Position numbers and translations under genes: made by a program
Assembly (NCBI GenBank): GCA_004794785.1
Contig: SJOL01010064.1
Coordinates: 132,007-196,006, forward strand
Source: Opisthorchis felineus
Lineage: Eukaryota > Platyhelminthes > Trematoda > Opisthorchiida > Opisthorchiidae
DNA length: 64,000 nucleotides
Direction: 5' to 3'
The notes under the pieces: generated by a model
The model's input: the letters and a program-made list of their open reading frames with translations, nothing else
The model's database searches: none
What the model was told of the DNA's origin: nothing
Part shown: one piece after another, positions 46,132-55,815 of the stretch
Layout of the letters: each line of letters begins with the position of its first letter
Numbering within the stretch: position 1 is the stretch's first letter

Positions 46132-46390
46132 CACATTCAGGGGGAAATGCAAAGATTCAGCTGGGATTCAGATGAGTCTTCCATGAAAACCCAATTCGTA
46201 TGCAAAGAGGTGCATTTATGGTGAATTTATGGGTGAATTTCCTGCAACTTGAGTTCAAGCAGACTGTGATTTTGGCGGAAGTCTGGGGGCTACGCCTACC
46301 TGATGAGTCCCAAGAAAGGCGAAACCGGTCGTTGGCTGCCGAAGGGTTTCCAGCTACCTTATGAGTAGCTTACTTCATAAAAAATTACAC
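46132..46390 (+). repeat. DR dispersed repeat, copy S (core intact)
   Basis: Contains ACATTCAGGGGGAAA, GATTCAGCTGGGATTCAG, ATGAAAACCCAATTCGTATG, CAAAGAGGTGCATTTATGG, GTTCAAGCAGACTG, then GGGCTACGCCTACCTGATGA and GTCCCAAGAAAGGCGAAACC, and a 3' part ATGAGTAGCTTACTTC shared in form with copies T and U. Confidence 0.8.
46300..46345 (+). ncRNA. Hammerhead-ribozyme-like core in DR copy S
   Basis: CTGATGA at 46300-46306 and GAAA at 46321-46324 enclose GTCCCAAGAAAGGC, which can form a short stem II (GTC with GGC, including one G-U pair). A stem III could form from CGG and CCG further on, but no convincing NUH cleavage triplet and stem I are seen. Weaker than copy P. Confidence 0.22.
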
Positions 46391-46963
46391 TATTTTCAGC
46401 GCACGCTATCATCTGGTTGTTCGTGACTTTGAGAACAATATGCGCTTCACTTTTCATTCTTGCGAAATAAATTGTTTTCATGGTGGTTTCTGTACATCTC
46501 GACCTGTCGCACAGACGAATCCAAGAGTATTCTGACCCCAGTCCATAATTCGGAGCTGATATATTCTGTGGAAGCAGAATCAACTTCTTGCCGTTCTTCC
46601 GGTGTGGTTGGATTCACTGAATACCTTAACCCTGAAGACTTCACGGCAGCCCGACATAGTGCTGATAGGGACGGCTTCCCAATACTGCTTCGTATGATAC
46701 GTTTGGGTTCATGATTTTGTCACTAATAAATGTACGTAAAGTGCTGTACATTGTCAAATAATCCATATCATAATTTGATGTAATTATACTCTTGAATAGG
46801 CGTCCTAGAGGTGGTTCCGTGGGAAAGCTTATTCATGTCTCCTTAGTCTCAAATACATCCTCGTATTGATTTAGTGGTATTGGCCATTATATCAGAGTCC
46901 AGCTAGTCGTTTCTTGAATGTATACCCATTACCATCGCCCTGGATGGGCGACCGAAACAGTAG
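46391..46963. other. No recognisable gene
   Basis: A plus-strand frame at 46460-46714 (ESTSCRSSGVVGFTEYLNPE...) is open for 84 codons but unrecognised. Nothing else seen. Confidence 0.35.
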
Positions 46964-47169
46964 ACTGAAGTATGAGAAAGCCTATATCCAGAAGTGGATT
47001 TTCCACCTGGATGTCCAGGCTGCTCAGTTATGGGCAATACTTCTGTTTTGACGCTAATAAACTTGGACTGAAGTATGAGAAAGCCTATATCCAGAAGTGG
47101 ATTTTCCACCTGGATGTCCAGGCTGCTCAGTTATGGGCAATACTTCCGTTTTGACGCTAATAAACTTGG
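46964..47169. repeat. Tandem duplication of a 103-bp unit
   Basis: 46964-47066 and 47067-47169 are identical except for one base (CTTCTGTTT against CTTCCGTTT). Each unit starts ACTGAAGTATGAGAAAGCC and ends GCTAATAAACTTGG. The unit length is not a multiple of three. The near identity shows a recent event. Confidence 0.97.
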
Positions 47170-50107
47170 AATGGAGCTAGTTAGCGCACTCTTGCAAGAA
47201 CACACCCTTTGAGGGCACTTTCCTGAGAGAGCAGCACTGTATATTGTTTTCTATCAGCATTCTGCAAAGTAGTGTCAAAGTGCCCTAAGAACAAATCTTT
47301 TGGTGGCGTCAGTCCTGAGTGAACCAGATTAGCCGTTTAAGGCCCTCGATAGATTAGCCTCCCACTTAGTTCATTCATGAGCCAATAATGATGGATGGGG
47401 AGAAGTATAATGACCTGTTCGGACGTGAGTGTCTCGTTGACCGTGCATGCGCTTACTTACCACTTGGTCTGTTATACAACTGTTGGGTTGTCTGTGTCAG
47501 TGACGACTGAATGTGCTCAACCCATCTCATTCAAATACCAGTTCTCTTATGGAGCAAAATATTGATAGTTGTCTAAGGTTTTCGAGTTTATGAAAACGAA
47601 GCGGGGGTGAAACAGTACAGCGGAGTGTATATCATAAACAAAGCTGGACTGGTCGCTATATACATTTCGCTCTCCTGAAACTAAAAAGCAAGTGAATACG
47701 ATTTCTCACTAAAGAAACAGTGATGATCTGTTCTAGCGATTGTCTAAAACAAGTACTCGATTCTGTGAAACAAATATTTCTTCTGAATGGCTAACCGACC
47801 TGTTTCGTGCTCATAATAATGGTATCTGTGAAAGGAAACCAGACTTAGCTGGTTCACAAAAAGCGAATCCATTTCATTCTTTCGTACAAATGGAAAGAAT
47901 TGTTGAGTAAATTTCTGGAACACTGAAGAATGGTTTAGTGCTCACATAAGTCTAAACTTTGTTTGATTTTAAGTTCCTCTTCCATGATGAGATCGCAAAC
48001 GGCCTCCCTCTACCACCAACTTTTGTCTGTACTTGTCCGTCTGCTCGTATCGAGCATCGTATGTTAATCGTACAACATGACGTTTGCCCGTCAGAACAGG
48101 CGGAAGCTGTCCCTATTCCCTGACCAGTGCAAACTGCTCAAGTACCATCGAGTTGCACTTAGCGAAAACTCCTCACCAGATAGATGATGATCCAGCCTTT
48201 CTATCATCTACGAGTGCCTATCAGTCGACTAAAATGAGTGCTGTTATCCGTAGCTGTTATTTGCCCGATAACGAGCTCTTAACCCTTGCGCTCGAAGAAA
48301 CTCGTGTTAACTCTGAACCTTTGTTGGCATACAGTCTCTCCATCACCCCAGTGTGTTACTAAAAATGAACCGGCTCTTTTGATGCATTGGAATTTGGACA
48401 CCCGACTCCTCTTCTGACCATTCTTTAGTGGATTGTTTCCATTTGTCAACTTGATTACGATCTGTCAGTCAGATGGTCAGTCACCGAACTCAGGTCTTGT
48501 CCGCTACAATGCCCCTCCTAAAACTGATCACGTTGGAATAGATTGACGAATTAAGCCCGATATAAATCAGAACACACTTCTATTCATCAATCCACCAAAA
48601 AATAAGAAATATTTATCACTTTCCAAAGGGGTACACAAACGCACAGGTTTACTATTTTGTTCTCAGTTACGAAATACGATCGGTGGAACTTTCGCAGACT
48701 ACGCTTATCTGATGTGCTTTAAACAAAGTGAAACAAAGTCTGGGCTATCTAGGAGTTTTGATCAGTGTTCTAAGTAGCACAGCATATCAAGTGAAAATAG
48801 CTCGTCTATGGATTTCAGCAGGAAAACTGAACACACCCAAACGGTTTCATGGGTTGAATGATCTACCTTCCGCTTACCACCACTACTACCACCTACCACT
48901 CTAGGCCGAAAGGGAGTTGAAGTATTCAGGAATAATGGAACAATTTTATCACGCAGTATTCTGGTGAAAAAGGAAGATATCTCTTGTATCTGAGACGTCT
49001 TCATTAGAGGTGTCGGTCAAAACCGGATGACGTGACGTAAAACTGACGTAAACTGACTGAAGGACATTTAGCAATATACCCTGTCGCAGCACACGTGACA
49101 AGTACTCCAGCCGCTGGATGCCTACGTCAGACAGAAGCTAAATTAGAGAGGGCATATGCACTCCGCCAGCTGATTTTACTAAGAGCACCCTGTGATTGAT
49201 CAAGGATGGACTTAGACTTTTGTAACTGAAATCATTATTGGACTATTTTCGATTCAATCCAGTGGATATGGAAGACTCGAGGGACCGTTTTCCTCACAGC
49301 TATTTCCTATTACTTCGAGAGCCCGGCTTTTACTACAGGCTTATGAGAACTAGATTACTCTTTTACCTCTAATAAGAGTGAACATAGAAAACTACGAATC
49401 CACGAGTAATTTATCCTCCGGTAATTCCGACTGTTTTTGTAGATGCGTACTGGATGACCGCTGCAAACGTCAGAGAAGTATACAGCTAAACGAAACCGTG
49501 AACCTCAACTTGTAAAACGATAGCACCCGAAGTATTGCCTGCATCCATGCTTCTCGAACGGCTTTCTGGTCAAACACGCATCTGAAGATCGCCTCTTCAG
49601 CAGCTAAGTGGTTGTAACACAGTCATCCACTGAAGAATTTTCAAAAGTTAGCTAACTCTAACCATCGAAGATCAGATTGAAAATAGTAGACAAGAAACAG
49701 GCCATCATCATTACAGGCAGGATATTTCCAAACAACGAGAATTTCTCCTTTATGGAGAGGCAACGACCACATTGCGATCGTCGTTGTAAGTTTTTGTGTA
49801 AAGCTACCCACTAATTGTATGCGATAAATTTTTCCGGCCATTCTCCATCTCAAGTATATCCCATTCGTTTCTTGGTAAAACAGTGCAGTCACTAAGAATT
49901 TTGGGATGATTCATGGCTGCGTGAAGGGAGCAGATTCCAGACAACGGCACAATTTGTCCATCCTCAAGAGTTTGCTTTCGATGAGAGATCTATTGTAGTT
50001 GACACAGAAATTGCAAATGATCCCTATGCATCCTGTTGTATTCCAGCTGAATCGTCATGAGCTGTCAACAAAATATTGGGTGGTTGGTTCCGTCAAGAGA
50101 GTATGCT
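47170..50107. other. No recognisable gene
   Basis: Only short frames, the longest about 90 codons (48084-48362, plus strand; 49641-49892, minus strand). None recognised and no repeat landmark seen. Confidence 0.35.
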
Positions 50108-50294
50108 GCCATATCTCGAATATCGTGAAACATGAGACAGCCATCGCGCATTACATAAAGCTGAGCAGTATCGTAAACAAGATATTCTATCGCGATTCCA
50201 TTGAGTCTCCCGTTACCAACAAGCTAATCTGGAAGAGAGTTTACGCCGCCATTCGAGTACAACTTGTTATTCAAGCAGAACATAAGGTTCACGT
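50108..50294 (+). repeat. DR dispersed repeat, copy T, left half
   Basis: CCATATCTCGAATATCGT and GAAACATGAGACAGCC match the palindrome spacer and arm at 40 kb (GATATCTCGAATATCGT, GAAACATGAGGCGGCC). It continues to ATTCAAGCAGAACATAAGG, the segment that precedes the hammerhead-like core in copies P and U. The copy then stops at the 3' end of RTE copy E and resumes at 54305. Confidence 0.75.
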
Positions 50295-50947
50295 AAACTA
50301 CGGGGAGTCGGGGAGATGGGTTGGGTAGCTGCACACTGGAGGCGGTAGCTGATATAATTGATGCGTAGATACAGGTTTGTCAGCGGACTCCTCAATGGAG
50401 AGATTGGAAAGGGAGCTATGCATTGAAGGCAATAGCTTGGATGCACGAGCGCCATTGAGGGCGCGACGGGGCCATGTCTGACAATGTCTAACCGTTGATG
50501 TGGCCCCTCTCTGGGTCCCCATCCAGGGAGACGGCAGTGACCAGCGCAGCTGAGCTTGCTGGTAATGGTCTTTATACTTCGCTGCCAAGTCATTGTTTGA
50601 CCGCCTCTGGCTCGTTTCCACCCTTCACGTGGTTGTGCGAAAAGAACCCTTCGAGGAAGTCGGTCGACTGGCATACGCAGCACGTGGCCAAGCCAGCGCA
50701 ACCTTTGCAGTGTGATCAGTTCATCTATCGTGGGTGAGTTATTTCTTCCGAATACCATTCAACATACTTCAGCATTGCTTATCCGGTGTTCCCACCAGAC
50801 TCGGGCAATGCTCCGAAGACATCGATGCTCAAACACTGAAACTCGTTTGACGCCCTCGGCGCGCAGCGACCAGGTTTCTGATCCGTATAGTAAAATGGAG
50901 CGAACCGCAGCATTGTAAACTCGACCCTTGACGGATAACCTGATGTC

Positions 50948-50976
50948 ACGCCTACGCCTACGCCTACGCCTACGCC
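50948..50976. repeat. Hexanucleotide expansion inside the LINE ORF
   Basis: CGCCTA is repeated about four and a half times. On the coding (minus) strand this gives nine arginines in a row after LRQLW and before DIRLSVKGRVY, where relatives have about three. It is an in-frame microsatellite expansion. Confidence 0.9.
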
Positions 50977-53435
50977 ACAGCTGACGCAGGTTCACGAAAG
51001 CTGCTTTGGCCTTCCCAATCCAGATGGAAATATCATCTTTCGCGAGACCACCGGGACTGATACAGCTGCCAAGGTTCATCGGTTCATCCGCAAGCATGAA
51101 GCTAGGGTTCGAGCCTACACAGTCTTGCAGTAGCACTTTACACTCTGTAGATAGCGCATGCCATACCGTGAGGCGGAATTATTTAGATTATTTAATATTG
51201 CTTGCATTACCACGGGGTCAGATCCAAGAAGATCTATGTCGTCTGCATACTCGATATCTGTGAGTGGACGCCCAGGGAGCACTTCGACCCCACAGGCATT
51301 AGAGGCTGATAGTGAATCTTCCATGGTCGTGTCAATGACGAAGTTGAAGAGGAAAGGTGAAGGAGGACAGCTCTGTCTGACACCACTTGATGTGGTGAAC
51401 TCAGAAGAGAGCTTCCCGTAGACCTTCACACGGCCGCGGGAGTTGGGGTACAGCGCCTTAAGAAGGGTCGAGAATTTATGGGGGACACCTTTGCTCCACA
51501 GACACTGCCATAGTGCCTGACGGTCTACAGAGTCAAAGGCAGCTTTCAGATCAAGAAACACAACCATAGTTGGTTGCTGGAAGCAGTGTCGCTGTTCCAG
51601 AATCTATCGGAGGGTGAAGATACGATCGATGCATCCTCTTGCAGGACGGAACCCAGCTTGGTTTTCACGGATCTGTCTCTCCCTGTGTTCAGTCAACCTT
51701 CGAAGGATAAGACCAGAAAGCACCTTCGATGCCACAGCTAACAGGCTGATGCCACGATGGTTTTCACACAGCGTCCGCGTACCCTTTTTGAAGATAGGGA
51801 TAACTGTCGACATGCCCCATTCTGCAGGCACCTTCTCTTCGTTCCATATAGCACCAATAAGCTTTGTCAGATGGGTCACCAGGGATTCTCCGCCTTCTTT
51901 GAAGAGGGCTGGATAGAGACCGTCCGGTCCTGGTGCCTTCTCACGTTTTAGTACGGATATTTCGTACTTTATTTCTTCTTCCGACGGGCGATCAAGGTTT
52001 ACATTCCATTCGCCCGTATGCATTATCTCCAAAGGCTGTGTTGCAGGAGGCCAGCTGAACTGTTCTTCGAAGTGTTCGGCCCATCTTTCCAGTCGACGTT
52101 TTTGCGAGTGAATTAATGAGCCGTCTTTTTCACTTATCGTTTCACTGACCGCTGCTTTCCTAGGGCCAGGCGATCATATCAGTTGATATAGGGCACGGCT
52201 GTTTCCCGTAGCAAAAGCCTTCTCCATCTCCCGAGCTTTCGATGTCCACCAGAGCTCTCGGTCTTTCCTTAGACTCTTCACTATTTGGCGTTTGAGGGAT
52301 TTGCGTGCGCCGTCGTACTCGTTGCCTGCTGGTATGGATTTCCTGGCATCAATCATGGACAGTGATCTCGACGATATCCAGTGGTCTTTTCGTCGAATCG
52401 GAGAAGTCGGACAGACGGCACTGAACGCGGCTAACATAGCTCCTTTCACATTTGTTCACGCTCCATCCACATGCTCATTACCACCACAGTATTGGTTTAC
52501 TGTGGAGAGTTGTTGGGCTAGCTCAGATCGATACTGTTGAGCTATGGTAGTTCTTCGAAGATAGTGGATGGGCATGCTTCTTTCTGACTTGCGAGGGCCT
52601 GAAGGGAAGCGAACTGTCAGGCGTGCACGCACCATGGCGTGATCGGAATCAAGTGGTGTGCCCCAGAAGAAACGGCAGTCTTGAATTGTGGCTCTCCACC
52701 GGTGGCTGATGGCCACGTGGTCCAACTGGGTCCACGGTTGATTTGCAGTTGGTGGCCGCCAGGTTACGCGATGCGAACGTTTATGTTGAAAGTTCGTACT
52801 TGCCAGAAACAGTTCATGACCAGCACACAACTGGAGGAGTCTATCTCCACTGTCTGTGCCGCGAGCATCCACTCCGACTCGACCGCCCAAATGTGATTCC
52901 AAGGAGCTCAGACGACCTACTTGAGCATTCATATCGCCTGCAAGGATCACAATGTCAGTGCTTTTTGCTTGACGAATGAGCCCGGATAGCTCTCGATAGA
53001 AAGTATCCTTCACAGCGTCAGAACTGCAGTCCGTTGGGGCATAAGCCGACACTATAAACAGGCACCGCTTTTTATGCCGGGAGGCATTGAGCTTGATTGA
53101 GCTGGATAACCGGACGGCGCAAAGACGACTGTTCACTGGGATCCAATCCAGCAAAGCGCGTTCAGCTCTGGGGCTGAGTGCAACTCCCACGCCATATATT
53201 CCACGAGTCATCGCTTCTGGGTCACCGGACACACGGAGGGAGAAATGTGAAAGAGCTGAGTTCATCCTTGGCGTTCTGAGATGCATAACCACGCTTGGGA
53301 CTTGTATGCGTGTTTCGGAGACACAGCATACATCAATTTTAAGGGAGTATAAGGTTTCAGCAAGCATTGTCTGTTTGCCAATTTGACATAGAGTACGGAC
53401 GTTAAAAGCTCCTATATAGAAAGGATCTCGTGGAT

Positions 53436-54116
53436 TTAGAAAGGTGTTATTTTGTTTACTGTTAATAGGCAGCGAGGAGCATAAGGCCCTTCGGTCAGAT
53501 AACTGACAGTCAAGTGACCCAGTGACGTTTGCTTGTGTGGTGGGAAGGGGTTGGGGAGGGACATCGGTGGACACCGAACTGCGCGGGCAAATGATACTTC
53601 CCGGTTGCCAAGGCCAAGGATGGGGGTTTGGTTGAGGTACCCCACCTTGAGCCTTTGACTCAAAAGTCTGACCCACAAGGCAGTGGGAGGATGTAGGGTT
53701 TTGTTCGGGGACCCTGCCCCTAGCCTCTGACTTAAAAGTCTGACCCACGAGGCAGCTGCCAGTAGGGTTTTCTTTTGGGACCCTGCCCGGAGCCGATGAC
53801 TCAATAGTCTGACCTGCTCGGCTGCAGGGGGTTGGCCTAACCCGAGGGCGCAGGGGATAAGGCATTGCTCTCTCATTCCTGATGCGGCTGCGCACAGCAG
53901 GTGCCTTTTGAGCATCACCGGACTCTTTTGTTTTAAAAGTAATTTGACCGTATTTAATAATGCGCTGGAGATCACGGTCAACCGTTGGGCGATCGGAGTG
54001 TGCAGTTTTTGGGGCCGACCTCTTCTAACCCGTCCTTCCTCGGCGGAAGGCAGTATCGCTGCTTCCATAAATATGGACATGCTGGTCGCCTGGAGGAAAC
54101 ACCTTACTGCCTTCAC
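53436..54116 (-). other. Open frame overlapping the RTE endonuclease ORF
   Basis: A second minus-strand frame is open for 226 codons and overlaps the endonuclease frame for several hundred bases. Its start includes VRRGRPQK, like an AT-hook, and later [16 protein letters not shown] repeats, which are simply the other-frame reading of the N-terminal repeat of the endonuclease ORF. It begins at a GTG, so 54116 is not a proven start. It may be a short ORF1, or its first part may belong to the endonuclease ORF after a frameshift. I cannot decide. Confidence 0.4.
53640..53835 (-). repeat. Three tandem repeats in the LINE N-terminus
   Basis: AGTCTGACC occurs at three places spaced by roughly 65-85 bp. 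In protein, units [36 protein letters not shown] and [18 protein letters not shown] follow each other (residues about 27-92 counted from 53895). RTE relic D has one recognisable unit of the same kind. Confidence 0.88.
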
Positions 54117-54304
54117 ACTCCTGTCGCAGAGGACAGTACGACTTTACCCCCAAAGCGCCTCGTAGCACGATTACTCGTAGTACGGGGTCTCGCTGCTCTT
54201 AGTCTGACCGCATCCGTTTGGCCTTCCTGGCATGGTTGCATCTTGTGAAGTAAGGTCCCAGTCAATGTAGCCCGCGGGTTCATTGGAACACTCAAGCGCG
54301 ACCA

Positions 54305-54430
54305 TCACGTCAGAATCGCAGCTTCAGGTAGGGGACTACGCCTGCCTGACGACCCCCAAATAAAGGCGAATCCGGTCTTGGGTTACCGAAGATTTCTCAG
54401 TAAACTTGTGAGTAATTCGTTATAGTTTAT
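54305..54430 (+). repeat. DR dispersed repeat, copy T, right half
   Basis: Resumes with GGGGACTACGCCTGCCTGAC (against GGGGGCTACGCCTACCTGAT in copy S), then AAATAAAGGCGAATCCGGTC and TTTCTCAGTAAACTTGTGAG, TAATTCGTTA, which match copies S and U. The core is mutated: CTGACGA at 54346-54352 and GAAT in place of GAAA. Confidence 0.78.
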
Positions 54431-54989
54431 TTAGATACTTCGAAGAAATGGTTCATTTTCTTCCATACAGTGACACAGGATAGGTCAATCACACGATTTT
54501 CTGTCGCTTCTGAGCAATGTTATTCAAGGTACTGCTGGGCCTAAAGGTAACCTTCAGTAACCACCCTGTTTGGATATACTGAGGCGTTGCTGCACCCAAA
54601 GTCATCTCAGCGCTTTGTTGTGTCCAAAATGACGTTAAACTACTGACCTCTAGATCCATTTATGATAAAGTCAGTAGGATATGATAAAGTAGCATGAAAT
54701 TGGACGTATGGAAGGTGTAGGCAATCGACTATGACGTGATTGCTGGTAAGAGATAAATCTCGACTGTTTCATGCGTGCAGAGTCAGGCTCGTCTTAAAGA
54801 GAAGCTCGAAGCTACTGAGGTCGGGTTGGAAAGAGCTTGGTGACGGGCAACCCTCGAACGACGAAAGAAATTTTGTTTTCTGGGGACAAGAAGCATCGGG
54901 TAGTCGTAATTTCAATTCAACCTATGCCTTTCTGAGGAACTTATCGCTCCTCTAGATTCAACGATCACACATTTTATGTATTTTCAACT
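54431..54989. other. No recognisable gene
   Basis: Short frames only. If the R2-like relic that follows extends upstream, this stretch could hold its reverse transcriptase, but I could not recognise any motif. Confidence 0.4.
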
Positions 54990-55815
54990 TGAAATAAGTT
55001 TGCAACTACCGGCAGCAGCCGCTGAAATTGCTGGATGAAGTGGGATGTCCTTGAACCAGCAAAAACGAATGGAGATCACAAGAAATTACCTAATACCGAG
55101 GCTGGCACTTTCACTTCCGTTCTGCCAAGTCCACGCTGATGCTCCCATATGAGTGGATAATTATATCCGGCAGTGCATTCGTGACCGGCTGCGTCTAACG
55201 AAGGACGTCCAAAACAGCTACATCCATGTCGGTAATCAACATGAAGGCTTCGGTATCCCTCTCATGAGTTCAACCATCCCGATACAGCGGTAATCACCTT
55301 TTGAAAAGCTACTGTCCACGCATTACTACACAATGCGGTCAATAATTATGCATTTGGCAAGGTTGTGTGGGATCTCAGCCTTCTAATCAGGGCCTAAATT
55401 ACGTGCACGAACACCCAGGGAGACAAGGTGGCTGCTTGGGGCGACAAACTGCGCAAAAGCGTTGATGGTCGTAGGTTGCTAGAGTTGGTCGCTTGGCCTC
55501 TTTCGAACCGATGGTCTATCTTCCCAGAACGCGTGTTTCCTTGGGCGTATGTCCACGCTATCCGGTTCCGGTGCAACCTGCTGAGGGCAAGTGTTAGAAA
55601 CGCAAGGTGACCAGACGATCTTCCTTCGTGGAAGCCGTGCTCAAACGGAGATTATGGTGCATATTCTACAGCTCTGTTGTATTACGCATGATTCTTGACT
55701 TGCTCGTCACAATCGTGTTGCGAGAGAATTCGGAAATTCAACATCAAGCGGTATAGAGTTCTTAGTCGCAGAACTGTTGCCCTTGTCTGTCCAACCACTT
55801 CAAAAGTGTATTACA
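54990..55815 (+). pseudogene. R2-like LINE relic (end of RT and restriction-like endonuclease)
   Basis: Frames in this stretch read NQQKRMEITRNYLIPRLALS, then NYIRQCIRDRLRLTKDVQNS, YIHVGNQHEGFGIP, WGDKLRKSVDGRRLLEL, SNRWSIFPERVFPWAYVHAI and RFRCNLLRASV, MVHILQLC and HNRVAREL. This order matches the thumb of the reverse transcriptase (ending GGLGIP in relatives), and then the zinc-knuckle and restriction-like endonuclease region of R2-type elements, which encode one ORF and use this nuclease in place of an apurinic one. Of the expected cysteine-histidine knuckle only the H and last C are visible; the first cysteine is a serine. Several stops make it dead. R2 elements usually sit in 28S rRNA genes; no rRNA sequence flanks this one, so it could belong to a related clade without that target. 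Confidence 0.7.

Larger units (their letters stand above)
50267..54028 (-). pseudogene. Endonuclease-reverse transcriptase ORF of RTE copy E
   Basis: One long frame, broken by four stops and one frameshift, encodes the LINE polyprotein. The first open block (to 52456) has the endonuclease: counting from 53895, N165 in FNVRTL, E194 in VSETRI, Y285 in SAYAPTD, D321 and N323 in GDMNAQ, D392 in LDHVAIS and DH 418-419 in SDHAMV, all intact. The frame is open upstream to about 54028. After TGA stops at 52456 and 52174 come LKREKAPGPDGLYPALFK, IPIFKKGTRT and ENQAGFRPARG, a TAG at 51604, then FLDLKAAFDSVDR and EYADDIDLLG (YADD at about 51249). The normally conserved RQGCPLSP reads RQSCPPSP. The frameshift lies between 51175 and 51115; the other frame then carries LGSCISPGG, VYNAAVRSILLYGSETWSLR, HRCLRSIARVWWEHR, a TGA at 50759, and RLRWLGHVLRMPVDRLPRR. 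Inactive, but only lightly decayed. Confidence 0.88.
50295..54304 (-). mobile_element. RTE-like LINE, near full length (copy E)
   Basis: A 4-kb minus-strand element: 5' region (54304 to about 54030), N-terminal repeats, apurinic endonuclease, linker, reverse transcriptase, C-terminal domain and a short 3' tail. It sits between the two halves of DR copy T. TCACGT occurs at 50289-50294 and 54305-54310 and may be what is left of a target-site duplication; the flanks after it also resemble each other loosely. The exact ends are inferred from where the DR match stops and resumes. Confidence 0.75.
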
